From assembly GCA_020629835.1 (NCBI GenBank), contig JAHDCO010000006.1:45771-109770 (forward strand): 64,000 bases of DNA, in the 5' to 3' direction. Below the pieces are notes generated by a model. It did no database searches and had not been told where the DNA came from. It saw only the letters and a list, made by a program, of their open reading frames with translations. Positions 26,500 to 36,588 of this stretch are shown here, piece after piece. How positions within the stretch are numbered: position 1 is the stretch's first letter; every line of letters begins with the position of its first letter. A program made the position numbers and the translations under genes. The DNA is from Granulosicoccaceae bacterium. GTDB lineage: Bacteria; Pseudomonadota; Gammaproteobacteria; Granulosicoccales; Granulosicoccaceae.

Positions 26500-28121
26500 C
26501 ACAATTTATCAATGCCAAAGAAGATCTTGTAACAGAAGCTTTAGACGGTCTTTTAGCAACCTCAGCGGGCACGTTATCCCGACTTGATGGTTATCCCCAT
26601 ATAAAAGTTATTTGTCGTGCAGATTGGGATAAATCCAAGGTCGCGTTGATATCCGGTGGTGGTTCCGGGCACGAACCTGCGCACGCGGAGTTTGTTGGGG
26701 AAGGCGTGCTTACAGCGGCCGTTTGCGGTGAAGTCTTTGCATCGCCTTCAGTCGATGCAGTGTTGGCGGGCATTCTTGCGGTAACCGGTGAGCCGGGTTG
26801 TTTGTTGATTGTTAAAAACTACACGGGTGATCGTTTGAACTTCGGTTTGGCGGCAGAACGTGCTCGAGCATTGGGACACAAAGTCGAAATGGTAGTTGTT
26901 GCCGATGATGTAGCGTTGCCTGAGTTGCCGCAGGCACGTGGCTTAGCCGGTACCTTGTTTGTACATAAAATAGCGGGTGCGGTTGCAGAGTCGGGCGGTA
27001 ATCTTGACGCGGTTGCTGAGGCGGCAAAATCCGTTATATCTAAATGCGCATCGATTGGCATGTCGCTGGATACCTGTACGGTGCCAGGTTCAGAGAAGGA
27101 AGATCGCATTGCTGAGGGCCACGCGGAACTGGGTTTAGGTATTCACGGCGAAGCAGGTGTTGAGCAAGTCGTTTTAGCCAACGCGAAGTCCGCTATGGCA
27201 ATGGTTTTGGATAAGCTTACTCCCCACATGGGGCAGGGACCGGTTGTCGCCCTGTTGAATAATCTGGGCTCTACCACCCCGTTGGAGATGTCCGTACTTG
27301 CAAAGGAACTCATGGATTCACCGTTAGCATCCAACGTTGAATTTATTGTTGGTCCTTCGTTACTGATGACATCGCTCGACATGCACGGTTTCTCAGTATC
27401 GGTGATGAGTGTGTCGGACGCAGAGATTCAGTCGTTAGAAACACCGGTTAATCTATCGGCCTGGCCAGGCGTGCAACGACGGACCAGCGTCAGGGTAGAT
27501 CGTCTTCCTGATGGTTTGGCACCGGTTGAGCCCATCGCGTCCGACAATCCGGAAACGCGACAAACGATCTTATCGATTTGTGATTTATTGATTGATTCAG
27601 AATCTGCGTTGAATACACTGGACGCGAAGTCAGGTGATGGGGATACGGGAAGTACCCTTGCTACTGCGGCGCGGTCGTTGAAGGGCTCCATTGACAAGAT
27701 GCCTTTGGCTGATCTGACACAACTCATGCCGGCGCTTGGTAATGAATTAAGCCAAACGATGGGCGGCTCTTCAGGCGTCATCCTGGCGATATTTTTCAAT
27801 GCCACAGGCGATGCATGCGCGCGTGGCATGCCAATTCAAAAAGCGCTGGCCGAAGGTTTATCGCGTGTGTGCGAAGTAGGTGGTGCGGAACTGGGCGATC
27901 GCACGATGGTTGATGCATTGCACCCCGCGCTAGACGCGTTATCAACGGATTTATCATCAGCGGCGAAAGCGGCAAGGGCAGGAGCAGACGCCACCGCAAC
28001 CATTACCAAAGCCAAGGCTGGCCGCGCAGCCTACGTGCCTGGGGAAAACCTCATGGGGCACAACGATCCTGGCGCTGAGGCTGTCGCATTGGTTTTCGAA
28101 GGTTTAGCATCCGGCAGCTAA
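26496..28121 (+). CDS. Fused DhaK-DhaL dihydroxyacetone/ketotetrose-type kinase
   Basis: 541 residues, GTG start overlapping the ATPase stop. DhaK part (1 to about 330): VALISGGGSGHEPAHAEFVG and the substrate-binding His217 in GLGIHGEAGVEQ, which forms a hemiaminal with the ketone. DhaL part (about 350-541): LDAKSGDGDTGSTLATAA, the ATP-Mg site, and MGGSSGVILAIFF. ATP-dependent kinases of this form phosphorylate dihydroxyacetone, erythrulose or apulose. With a dedicated ABC importer and an isomerase, a C4 or branched ketose is at least as likely as dihydroxyacetone. Confidence 0.88.
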   Translation: MTQFINAKEDLVTEALDGLLATSAGTLSRLDGYPHIKVICRADWDKSKVALISGGGSGHEPAHAEFVGEGVLTAAVCGEVFASPSVDAVLAGILAVTGEPGCLLIVKNYTGDRLNFGLAAERARALGHKVEMVVVADDVALPELPQARGLAGTLFVHKIAGAVAESGGNLDAVAEAAKSVISKCASIGMSLDTCTVPGSEKEDRIAEGHAELGLGIHGEAGVEQVVLANAKSAMAMVLDKLTPHMGQGPVVALLNNLGSTTPLEMSVLAKELMDSPLASNVEFIVGPSLLMTSLDMHGFSVSVMSVSDAEIQSLETPVNLSAWPGVQRRTSVRVDRLPDGLAPVEPIASDNPETRQTILSICDLLIDSESALNTLDAKSGDGDTGSTLATAARSLKGSIDKMPLADLTQLMPALGNELSQTMGGSSGVILAIFFNATGDACARGMPIQKALAEGLSRVCEVGGAELGDRTMVDALHPALDALSTDLSSAAKAARAGADATATITKAKAGRAAYVPGENLMGHNDPGAEAVALVFEGLASGS

Positions 28122-28148
28122 TTGATCAAAGCAAATCGCAGCAGTTAC

Positions 28149-29189
28149 ATGGCGTCTAGAGACAAACCAACAGTGAACGACATTGCGCGTCATGCGGGGG
28201 TGAGTCTTGCCACCGTTGATCGTGTACTGAACGCACGCCCGGGCGTGCGTAAAGTCACGATTGATCGGGTAACAAAAACCATTAACGAGCTGGGTTATAT
28301 ACGCGATACCGCAGCGGCTAATCTGGCGCGCAAACGCATCTATCGGTTCGTTTTTCTGTTACCGGGAAATGATGCCGAGTTTATCCATTCGCTGGAGGAG
28401 CAGATCCTCAAGCAATCGGATGCGCTGTCCAACGATCGAACCTTTCTTGATGTCAAGAAGCTTCCTGTGTTCGATTCACAATCGATCGTTGGTGCACTGG
28501 ATAATCTGGATCCAACTCAGTTAGACGGTGTTGCGGTCATCGCACCGGAAACGCCTTCGGTTCGTGATGCGGTGGATAGAGCACGAGCGAGAGGTATCGC
28601 TGTTGTGGCTTTGTTATCCGATTTACCCAGTTCGCAACGCGATCACTTTATTGGAATTGACAACACGGCAGCAGGGCGCACGGCTGCTCAATTGATGGGC
28701 CGGTTTATCAAAGAATCGTCCGGGCGTATTCTGGTGTTAGCGAATTCTCGTTTAGCGCGCGACCACATTGAACGGCGCCACGGTTTTGATGGGCTCATGT
28801 CTGATCAATACCCAGCGCTTGACGTGTTGCCTTCGGTGGAAGCAAAGGATGACAAAGAGCTACGTGAGCATTTGTTGCCCAATGCATTCGAGACGTGGCC
28901 GGACATCCGAGGAATCTACGCCTCATACGCAAGTAGTCCCGGCCTCATTCAATTTTTAGAGCAACAAAAAACCGATGTCGTTGTTATCGCCCATGAACTG
29001 ACGCCGTTGTCCCGTAAAGCGTTGCAATCAGGCGAGTTTGATGCGTTAATATCCCAAGACCTCGGACATATTGTAAGAAGTGCGGTTCGATTGATGCGAG
29101 CTAGGGTAGATGAGGTGCCCTATAACGCACTACAGGAACGCATCCGAGTTGAAATATTCTTAAAAGAAAATTTGCCGCCACCCGTGTAA
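28149..29189 (+). CDS. LacI-family transcriptional regulator
   Basis: 346 residues from ATG 28149; an upstream TTG at 28122 is also possible. The N-terminal HTH PTVNDIARHAGVSLATVDRV includes the hinge region NARPGVRKVTIDRVTK, followed by a periplasmic-binding-protein-like effector domain (VAVIAPETPSVRDAVDRARA; FIGIDNTAAGRTAAQLMG). Probably controls this operon through the palindrome at 20789-20806; the effector may be the transported sugar or its phosphate. Confidence 0.88.
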   Translation: MASRDKPTVNDIARHAGVSLATVDRVLNARPGVRKVTIDRVTKTINELGYIRDTAAANLARKRIYRFVFLLPGNDAEFIHSLEEQILKQSDALSNDRTFLDVKKLPVFDSQSIVGALDNLDPTQLDGVAVIAPETPSVRDAVDRARARGIAVVALLSDLPSSQRDHFIGIDNTAAGRTAAQLMGRFIKESSGRILVLANSRLARDHIERRHGFDGLMSDQYPALDVLPSVEAKDDKELREHLLPNAFETWPDIRGIYASYASSPGLIQFLEQQKTDVVVIAHELTPLSRKALQSGEFDALISQDLGHIVRSAVRLMRARVDEVPYNALQERIRVEIFLKENLPPPV

Positions 29190-29222
29190 ACGTGGATAGG
29201 CGCCACTACGGGAGACCAGAAC

Positions 29223-30278
29223 GTGAAAACCATCAAAGGACCGGCCTTATTCTTAGCGCAGTTTGCCGGTGATGACGCACCGTTTAATTCATGGGACAAC
29301 ATAACCAAGTGGGCAGCCGATTGTGGTTACAAAGGTGTGCAGGTACCCAGTTGGGATGGTCGTCTGTTTGATTTAGATAAGGCAGCAACATCGAAAGATT
29401 ACTGTGATGAATTCAAGGGTGTGGCCAGCGCGAACGGGGTAGAAGTGACTGAACTGTCAACCCATCTGCAAGGTCAGCTTGTGGCAGTTCATCCAGCTTA
29501 TGATGATGCATTTGATGGGTTTGCTGATCCATCGGTACATGGCAACCCCAAAGCTCGGCAAGAGTGGGCCGTGGACCAAGTCATGAAGGCGTTGAGCGCT
29601 TCCAAAAACATGGGCATCGGTGACCATGTCTCTTTCTCAGGAGCATTGGCGTGGCCCTATGTGTACCCCTGGCCACAACGCCCGGCGGGTTTGATCGAAA
29701 CAGCCTTCGACGAACTGGCCAGCCGCTGGCGCCCCATTCTTGATCATGCAGAAGACTGCGGCGTAAACGTGTGCTATGAAATCCATCCTGGCGAGGACTT
29801 ACACGACGGCATTACGTTTGAAATGTTTTTAGAGCGGGTGGACAACCACGCGCGCTGCAACATGCTGTACGACCCATCGCATTTTGTACTGCAGTGTTTG
29901 GATTATCTTGATCACATCGATATTTACAAAGATCGCATCAAAATGTTCCACGTTAAAGACGCTGAGTTCAATCCAACCGGTAAGCAGGGTGTTTACAGCG
30001 GGTACCAATCATGGGTTGATCGAGCAGGGCGCTTTCGTTCGTTGGGAGACGGTCAGGTAGACTTTTCAGCGATCTTTTCCAAGATGGCCGCCAATGATTT
30101 TGATGGTTGGGCCGTCGTTGAATGGGAGTGCTGCTTGAAGCATCCGGAAGACGGTGCTCGTGAAGGTGCGCAGTTCGTTTCAGATCATATTATCCGAGTG
30201 ACTGAGCGGGCGTTTGATGATTTTGCTGATGGTGGTACGGATGACGAAGCTAATCGTCGGATGTTGGGGATTAGTTAA
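29223..30278 (+). CDS. TIM-barrel sugar (phosphate) isomerase/epimerase
   Basis: 351 residues, xylose isomerase-like AP_endonuc_2 fold. Metal ligand candidates: Glu in VCYEIHPGEDLHDG, Asp in MLYDPSHFVLQ, His in MFHVKDAEF, Glu in VVEWECCLKHP. Last gene of the catabolic operon before a strong terminator. It may supply or process the ketose handled by the DhaKL kinase. Confidence 0.87.
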   Translation: MKTIKGPALFLAQFAGDDAPFNSWDNITKWAADCGYKGVQVPSWDGRLFDLDKAATSKDYCDEFKGVASANGVEVTELSTHLQGQLVAVHPAYDDAFDGFADPSVHGNPKARQEWAVDQVMKALSASKNMGIGDHVSFSGALAWPYVYPWPQRPAGLIETAFDELASRWRPILDHAEDCGVNVCYEIHPGEDLHDGITFEMFLERVDNHARCNMLYDPSHFVLQCLDYLDHIDIYKDRIKMFHVKDAEFNPTGKQGVYSGYQSWVDRAGRFRSLGDGQVDFSAIFSKMAANDFDGWAVVEWECCLKHPEDGAREGAQFVSDHIIRVTERAFDDFADGGTDDEANRRMLGIS

Positions 30279-30326
30279 GAGTTAGTTCGCTCTTCGAAAC
30301 TCACCCGATTTAATTTGAACGAAAAG

Positions 30327-30385
30327 AAGCGCCTGCAAACACCGTCATTCTCAGTATGAGTTGAACGGGTTTCAGGCGCTTTTTC
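30327..30385 (+). terminator. Operon terminator
   Basis: AAGCGCCTG paired with CAGGCGCTTTTT (stem plus partly matched AAAC/GTTT, loop of about 37 nt), followed by T-run, 49 bp after the isomerase stop. Marks the end of the ABC/kinase operon. Confidence 0.75.
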
Positions 30386-30570
30386 TATTCTGCTTTTCAT
30401 TAATCTACTTCAGAGTATCCACACCCAATTTCAGGACGGTATTTTTACGGCTGTGAATTAGATCACCAAAGCCTATCTGGCTCACAATTAAGAGCGAAAG
30501 AATTGGGGTGAAGCGAGCACTTTTTCTAAATTAGGTAAAAACGCAAGAAGCGTAAGCCGAGACTCTGCTT

Positions 30571-31158
30571 ATGAACAGAGGTTCGCTCCTACTTGTTGCT
30601 TTGCTGATTGTCGGTGTCTGGAAACACTCAAACGGTGTCGTCTCAGCCGATCCCGGCGTGTTGGCAGCGGGTGAACCTGTACAGGTAGAGATCGAGAAGC
30701 CAACGCCTTTCCACCACAATGATGTCACCATAGAACCTGTCGCGCACTTTGAAGTAAAAGCCAAAGTATTAGGAAAGAAGCGATACTTTTTTGACAATAC
30801 GGCAGACATTTCCAGCTACGATTTTGCCCTGGGTTGGGGAAGAATGTCTGATCAGCAGATAGTGGATCAAATTAATATTCGCCAATCGAATCGCTGGTAT
30901 TACTGGTCATCGGATAGGTTGGTGCTACCCATCGAAGAAATTGCACGTAGCAGCTCTAACATGCACCTTGTTCATAAAAATGATGCGATTAAGGATGCAC
31001 TGGGTAAGGTTCGCGAAGGCCAGATCGTACATATCAAAGGTTACCTAATCAACGCTGTCTATCCTGATGGTGGAAGATGGCGAAGCTCGTTGACGCGTGA
31101 GGATAGGGGGAACGGCGCTTGTGAAGTCGTTTTTGTTGAAGAGGTAATTGTTCTTTGA
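30571..31158 (+). CDS. Conserved hypothetical exported protein
   Basis: 195 residues with an N-terminal signal/anchor (RGSLLLVALLIVGVWKHSNG). The body contains YDFALGWGRMSDQQIVDQI, RWYYWSSDRLVLPIEEIA, SSNMHLVHKNDAIKDALGKV, GQIVHIKGYLI and a C-terminal GACEVVFVEEV. I have the impression of a widespread unnamed protein family with a beta-rich, OB-like body, but can assign no function. Confidence 0.7.
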   Translation: MNRGSLLLVALLIVGVWKHSNGVVSADPGVLAAGEPVQVEIEKPTPFHHNDVTIEPVAHFEVKAKVLGKKRYFFDNTADISSYDFALGWGRMSDQQIVDQINIRQSNRWYYWSSDRLVLPIEEIARSSSNMHLVHKNDAIKDALGKVREGQIVHIKGYLINAVYPDGGRWRSSLTREDRGNGACEVVFVEEVIVL

Positions 31159-31295
31159 CACTACCTGTTAATGTGACGTGCTTTCCGGTGGTGTAGAGGC
31201 TAATCGCTTTACTGTTTTTGATCGATTTTTTAGATTTCTTGTTTGATTTTTTGCTGGTAGGATGATGCTGTCAAAAAGGGCTAAGGAAAGCCGTC

Positions 31296-31826
31296 ATGCT
31301 GCACATATTCTGTACCAAGAAATTGGCTGATTCAATTGGTCTTACTCTAACAACACCTGGAGATTCCAAAGCGATTGGCGAAGTCCATTCCAGTTGGCAT
31401 GCTAATCTTTTTGAAGTAGTGTTTGACCCCTACCTATCTGACGAATACCCGCATACCTATCTGTTGCTAGTAAACAACGAGAGTTTGCTTTCATTTTACG
31501 TACGAGTGCCAGATACCCTCGATACGGCAATGCTCCTTCAAGAGTTGCCAGAACACTTCAGTCAGTACTTTCTGAAAAATGGTTTCAATCGAGCACAAAT
31601 AAATGCTTTAAGCAGCGCTTATCGAGAAGTTCAATTTTCTCGGGCGACGGATAGAAGCCTGTTAGGTTATTTGAGATCTTACGCGATGGATTATTCCAAT
31701 GAAATCCGCAGGAAGGAGTACGGTCTTAACGACTACTCGGAGTACACTGAATTCGATCTAAATACGCTAAGCAAGCGTCGATTAAATAATCAGACGCCGC
31801 TCCAGGTGGCGAAAACAATTTTCTAG
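31296..31826 (+). CDS. DUF6933-like small protein
   Basis: 176 residues. The pattern of an N-terminal CTKKLADSIGL, a WHANLFEVVF segment, YLLLVNNESLLSFYVRVP and a later SLLGYLRSYAMDY resembles DUF6933 proteins (family assignment from memory, moderate). Function unknown; cytosolic. It stands alone between two operons. Confidence 0.65.
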   Translation: MLHIFCTKKLADSIGLTLTTPGDSKAIGEVHSSWHANLFEVVFDPYLSDEYPHTYLLLVNNESLLSFYVRVPDTLDTAMLLQELPEHFSQYFLKNGFNRAQINALSSAYREVQFSRATDRSLLGYLRSYAMDYSNEIRRKEYGLNDYSEYTEFDLNTLSKRRLNNQTPLQVAKTIF

Positions 31827-31910
31827 CCGGTAGAGACTACCTAAGTACTGATTAATCGCTGAATTCGCAACACTCTATACCTTAAGGACAGTATTCTGCG
31901 TCTTCGAATA

Positions 31911-33482
31911 CTACGCCCGATAAGCCGGCAACGGAGCGCGATCCTGCAACTCAATCATGCGTTGCAGCATGGTGGTTGTTAACTCAGCTCGAACCTCACG
32001 AAGAGACTCATCCTGGTACACATTGTTTAGTTCGTGCGGATCGTTCGCTAAGTCATACAACTCATGCCAGTCTTCGCCTTCGCGTAACGACATGCGGTAG
32101 CGATCAGTCACCACCGTGCGTACGCGTTGCGGCTTATCAAAACCAATCATCGTACGCTGACTGTCTTCCTCGACGATGATGGCAGATGGGGATTTAGAGC
32201 CCAACAAGTTACGCCCTTGAATGCCGTTGTAAGCCTGAATACCGGCCCTTGCCAAAATACTTGTAGATATGTCGATGGACGAACCCAGGTCAGTGTTGAC
32301 AACTGTGGTCGAGGTGCGTTGTGGGTCATACCAAATAAACGGCACTTTAATTAACCCTTGATAATGCAACAGCAGTTTTAACATCAACCCGTGATCACCC
32401 ATGTAATCACCATGATCTGAAGTAAAGATCACAACGGTGTTATCTGCCAAGCCTGAATCGTGGAGCTGTTTCATAACGCGGCCAATTGCGTCGTCAATCA
32501 TACTGATCATGCCAAACGTTAAAGCGATGATGCTTTTGGCTTCATCTGCGGTCACAGCGAAAGGATTTTGATTATCACGAGGGTCGGTGCCTTTGTCCAA
32601 GGCCTGCTGCATCGCTTGAATAGGCGGTAGTGTGCCTTTGCCGAATGATGCTGGTAACGTCATGTCGGCGGGGTCGTACATATCCCAATAGCGACCGGGA
32701 GGGGTGAAAGGATGATGCGGGTCGGGAAATGACATCTGCAAAAAAAACGGCTCATCGCTTTGAGCTTGTTCGCGTAACCAAGCCGCAGACCTATCGGCGA
32801 TCCAACTGGTTGAGTACAGTTCTTCCGGTACGGCAGTGCGCCATGCTTGGGGCGCGTTAATGCGGTTATCACCCAGCGCATTGGTTTTACCTACCAAGGA
32901 ATCAAAGTCAGCATGCTGTTGTCTTGCCCACAAAAGATAGTCGCCTGACGCGGCATCCCCATGATCAGCTGCCACTTCAACATGTTCGAAGCCATAGAAA
33001 TGCCCATCCATACGTTCAGCTAATGGCGTATCCCATCGGGGTACTACTTCTAAGTCGTAGTCTTTGGAATGTCGGTTGTGCTTGTAAGCATCACGCAAGT
33101 GCGGGGATGGGGCATGCAACCCCGGTACGGCTTTGAAGGTATTGGTAGCGGGTAAGCCGGTGAAGCTTTGTAAGTGCGACTTACCGATGAGTGCAGTGCG
33201 GTAGTTTGCATCGCGCAGTAACTCAACAAACGTTGTGTGATCTTTAGATAACGGTATGCCATTGTGCCGGGCGCCGTGGGCTGAACACATACGGCCGGTC
33301 ATGATTGATGCGCGATTCGGCATACAGATGGGGTTGGCAACGTAGAAGTTTTCCCAGCGAGTCCCTTGCCCAGCGATGGCATCAATGTTCGGTGTATTGA
33401 TTATGGGGTTGCCGTAACACCCCAAATGATCGGCGCGATGCTGATCGGTAATGATGAACAGAAAATTCGGTCGCTGAGTCAT
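31911..33482 (-). CDS. Cytoplasmic Cys-type sulfatase (arylsulfatase/choline-sulfatase-like)
   Basis: 523 residues without a signal peptide. Formylglycine motif Cys53-Met-Pro55-Asn-Arg57 (NPICMPNRASIMTGR), metal Asp-Gln-His in IITDQHRADHLGCYG, and TSDHGDYMGDHG near 330. Cys-type sulfatases need an FGE or radical-SAM maturase, neither of which is in this window. Its start overlaps the TRAP permease stop by 4 bp, so a sulfated solute imported by that transporter is probably desulfated in the cytoplasm. Confidence 0.88.
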   Translation of the reverse strand: MTQRPNFLFIITDQHRADHLGCYGNPIINTPNIDAIAGQGTRWENFYVANPICMPNRASIMTGRMCSAHGARHNGIPLSKDHTTFVELLRDANYRTALIGKSHLQSFTGLPATNTFKAVPGLHAPSPHLRDAYKHNRHSKDYDLEVVPRWDTPLAERMDGHFYGFEHVEVAADHGDAASGDYLLWARQQHADFDSLVGKTNALGDNRINAPQAWRTAVPEELYSTSWIADRSAAWLREQAQSDEPFFLQMSFPDPHHPFTPPGRYWDMYDPADMTLPASFGKGTLPPIQAMQQALDKGTDPRDNQNPFAVTADEAKSIIALTFGMISMIDDAIGRVMKQLHDSGLADNTVVIFTSDHGDYMGDHGLMLKLLLHYQGLIKVPFIWYDPQRTSTTVVNTDLGSSIDISTSILARAGIQAYNGIQGRNLLGSKSPSAIIVEEDSQRTMIGFDKPQRVRTVVTDRYRMSLREGEDWHELYDLANDPHELNNVYQDESLREVRAELTTTMLQRMIELQDRAPLPAYRA

Positions 33483-35416
33483 GTGGCGGCCCTTGGTATA
33501 GACGGTGTGTTGCCGGATTTAAACCGATCAAACGCGATTAACAACACACCTAATACGATTGCTGGCAGGTACACCCATGCGCTTAACGCCAACATAGCAA
33601 ACGCGGTGGCAAACCGAAGTCCAATTTCTAGAACAGATAATTTGCGACGGTCATAGGCGGATAAAGCGGACGAGAAAAGCCAAATGCAAAAACACGTTCG
33701 CGCAACAATACCGATGAAACTCAGTAGATCAAACTGTTCAATGATTAGGATGGTGGGATAGAACGCAAACACAAACGGAATAATAAACTTAGCCATACCC
33801 AGTCGAAAAGACATAAACGCGGTCATCAATGGGTTAGCACCGGCAATAGGCGCGGCAGCGTATGCGGCAATGGCGACAGGTGGCGTTAATGATGACGCTA
33901 CGCCGTAGTAGAACACGAACATATGAGCGGTCAACATCGATACACCGAGTTCTTGTATGGCTGGCCCCATCACTAAAATGATTATGAGATAAGCGGGCAA
34001 CGTGGGCATACCCATTCCCAGGATCAGCGCGCCCACCATCGCCACTAACAACGCCGAGAACAAACTCTCCCCACGAATTGATGCGATGACGTTGGCAAGC
34101 TTCAAACCTAACCCTGTGGAATCAAGCGACCCGACCAAAATCCCTATCGCCGCAATCGCGATGAGTAGGGTAGCGCCGGATTCCGCTCCCTTCAAAAACG
34201 AATGCCATAAGCGCAGTGGTTCCCGCCTGACCGCAGGATTTACAAAAGACAAGACGAGCAACACCACAACCGCATAAAAGCCGGCTTTAGATGTAGAAAG
34301 TCCCGCAATGAGTGACCCAATGACGACGAGTATCGGACCAACAAACAGCACAGAGTTAATCATATCGTCTCGAGTTATGCGGTCGTCCATCGTCATGACC
34401 TGTACTTCAATTCCCTGACGACGCGCTTCAACGGTTACCGCTGAAAACAGGCTGAAGTAGTAAAACAAAGCGGGTATGAGCGCTGCAATGATGATATTCA
34501 GATAACCGACGCCAGTTAAATCTGCCATGACTAAGGCAGCAGCGCCCATTATCGGGGGCATAATCTGCCCACCCGATGACGCGGTGGCTTCGATGCCCGC
34601 AGCGAACGTGGGGCTAAACCCGCGCTTCTTTATCATTGGAATGGTAAAGGTACCTGTGCCGACAATGTTGGCTACGGTTGAGCCGGACATGGTTCCGAAA
34701 AACGACGACGCTAAGATGGCAGCGTGAGCAGGACCACCCCGAGTTTTGCGAGTTGCAAGAAACGCAAACTTTAAGAGTGTGTCGCCCGCACCTGTACCTT
34801 CCAACAACACTCCGAAAATAATAAAAATGAACACTGTGCTTAACACGATGTTTGTGATGGAACCGAATACGCCTTTGTTGGTGTTGTACCACAACGCTTC
34901 GGCCACTTCTTTTAACGAAAAACCTGAGTGAGCTAATAGCCCGGGTAAGTCTTGCCCAAACAGTAAATACAACACTCCAAATGCGCCGACAGCGAAAAGC
35001 CCCCAGCCCCACAGCCTGCGGCATAGCTCTAAGAACACCACCAATCCCGCTAATGCGGGCCAGGCGTCTTTGTCGGTCACGTCGTACAACGCAACTTCCA
35101 TCTGCGTCTGCACAAAATAGAACGACCACACTGACCACAATCCAGCGATGACTAACAAAGCATCGATCAGCAGCGCTAGGGGTGCGTTAGTGGGACGGGT
35201 GTTGAGTTTTGCTTGTTTAGCTGCACGGCGTTTTTGAGATACAGCCACTGCAATGATCAATGCCATGGCAAAGCCAACAGCTCGATGAAGCTTGGCATCT
35301 ATTAAGCCCACGCCTGAGCTGTAGAGTGTGATTGAGCCTAAAGCAAAAGCGACTGCGGCCACGCTGTACCACACCGTGCGCGTGCCAACGCTTGGTTCAT
35401 GAAACGAGTCAGTCAT
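33479..35416 (-). CDS. TRAP transporter fused permease (DctQM type, TAXI partner)
   Basis: 645 residues, about 18 transmembrane segments: an N-terminal small-subunit-like part and a C-terminal DctM domain (FGTMSGSTVANIVGTGTFTI, ASSGGQIMPPIMGAAALVM, GMGMPTLPAYLIIILVMG). Fused permeases of this form pair with TAXI-type binding proteins and use a Na+ or proton gradient. Preceded by the TAXI protein and an intercistronic hairpin, followed by a sulfatase. Confidence 0.9.
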   Translation of the reverse strand: MTDSFHEPSVGTRTVWYSVAAVAFALGSITLYSSGVGLIDAKLHRAVGFAMALIIAVAVSQKRRAAKQAKLNTRPTNAPLALLIDALLVIAGLWSVWSFYFVQTQMEVALYDVTDKDAWPALAGLVVFLELCRRLWGWGLFAVGAFGVLYLLFGQDLPGLLAHSGFSLKEVAEALWYNTNKGVFGSITNIVLSTVFIFIIFGVLLEGTGAGDTLLKFAFLATRKTRGGPAHAAILASSFFGTMSGSTVANIVGTGTFTIPMIKKRGFSPTFAAGIEATASSGGQIMPPIMGAAALVMADLTGVGYLNIIIAALIPALFYYFSLFSAVTVEARRQGIEVQVMTMDDRITRDDMINSVLFVGPILVVIGSLIAGLSTSKAGFYAVVVLLVLSFVNPAVRREPLRLWHSFLKGAESGATLLIAIAAIGILVGSLDSTGLGLKLANVIASIRGESLFSALLVAMVGALILGMGMPTLPAYLIIILVMGPAIQELGVSMLTAHMFVFYYGVASSLTPPVAIAAYAAAPIAGANPLMTAFMSFRLGMAKFIIPFVFAFYPTILIIEQFDLLSFIGIVARTCFCIWLFSSALSAYDRRKLSVLEIGLRFATAFAMLALSAWVYLPAIVLGVLLIAFDRFKSGNTPSIPRAAT

Positions 35417-35442
35417 GGGGTTTGCCGCAGGGGTAAGCGAAG

Positions 35443-35484
35443 CACCAGTGGGTCACGTTGGTTACGTTGCGTGACCCACTGGCG
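35443..35484 (-). terminator. Large intercistronic hairpin
   Basis: Perfect 13-bp arms CCAGTGGGTCACG (35445-35457) and CGTGACCCACTGG (35470-35482), 12-nt loop, between the TAXI and TRAP permease genes. Like 22236-22265 it follows a binding-protein gene and probably sets a high binding-protein:permease ratio. Confidence 0.7.
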
Positions 35485-35493
35485 CCGTTGCAA

Positions 35494-36501
35494 TTACGGT
35501 CTAATTGCGTCTGGTATAGCGATACCCGCTTCGTCGTAGTAGCGCGCCGCACCGGGGTGCAGTGGCACGTTGATAGAGGTAAACGCGGTCTCCGGTGTTA
35601 CCGCTTGTAAGAAAAATGCAGTGGCATGCACTTCATCCAGGTTTTCCCAGAATGATTTGGTGGCGGCGTACACCACATCATCTGAGACGCCAGCGTGAGT
35701 ACCCACAAATTGGGTAAAGCCTAGGGCGGTGATTTCACCTTCGGTTAACTGGCCTTTGTACACATCACCTGCAAACTGCAACATGCCACGGCCAGGTCGG
35801 CCAAACAGCTGCTGCATGTCATCGCTGTTGACTTTGTCTTCGGGTATGGAGAGTAAGCGGAATTCACCTGATAGACCGAAACGTTCGATATTCGCCGAAC
35901 CGACTTCGGCCGGCCGTACCATCATGTCGATCTTCCCGTCAGCAAGTGCTGCGTAGCCTTCACCCCAGCTCAACCGCACGGCTTTATAATCATCGCCAGC
36001 AACATAGCCTGTGATAATTTTTATCAACGCTTCGGAGGTTGCCGATGCTGAGCCAGCAGGCGGGCCTGTGAAAACTGTCTTGCCTTTGATGTCTGCCCAG
36101 TCTTCAATACCGGAGCCTGCAAGAGTGACCGGGTGGTAAGCACCGGCCTTAAACCCAAGGATGGCGCGAATGTTCTTCGCTAGCTCTGGCGCATCGGCAA
36201 TGTTCTCGTACATGCGCTTTTGCCCAGCCATTAACGTCATCAATGACGGCACGGTTGAAAAGAAATCAATCTCACCGCGTGCGCCTTTGAGCATGGATTT
36301 GGTTAGGGTTTGACCCGCGTTAACTTGAATCTCAACGTCTGCCTTACCGGCCTGGTTGGAAAACGCCACAAACATCGCGTGAACAGGGTCGCCCACGCCG
36401 GCGGTTTCACCCTTGTAGATTTCAGCGGCGCTGGTCGTGGAAATAAACGTGGCTGTCGCTGCAATACAGGCTAGCAGCGCGTGTTTTTTAAATCTGATCA
36501 T
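35494..36501 (-). CDS. TAXI-family TRAP solute-binding protein
   Basis: 335 residues; start supported by GGGAGGAC. Signal peptide LLACIAATATFISTTSAAE, then TAXI features: DPVHAMFVAFSNQAGKADVE, KSMLKGARGEIDFFSTVPS, KTVFTGPPAGSASATSEALI and RPAEVGSANIERFG. It delivers a small, probably anionic solute to the fused permease. Upstream is the divergent LysR gene. Confidence 0.9.
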   Translation of the reverse strand: MIRFKKHALLACIAATATFISTTSAAEIYKGETAGVGDPVHAMFVAFSNQAGKADVEIQVNAGQTLTKSMLKGARGEIDFFSTVPSLMTLMAGQKRMYENIADAPELAKNIRAILGFKAGAYHPVTLAGSGIEDWADIKGKTVFTGPPAGSASATSEALIKIITGYVAGDDYKAVRLSWGEGYAALADGKIDMMVRPAEVGSANIERFGLSGEFRLLSIPEDKVNSDDMQQLFGRPGRGMLQFAGDVYKGQLTEGEITALGFTQFVGTHAGVSDDVVYAATKSFWENLDEVHATAFFLQAVTPETAFTSINVPLHPGAARYYDEAGIAIPDAIRP

Positions 36502-36588
36502 ATTGTCCTCCCGGTGGATTTATCCACCGTAGCAAAAATAACGTATCGCGTATAATCAAACGTTTATGCTTTCATATAAGTATTTGGT

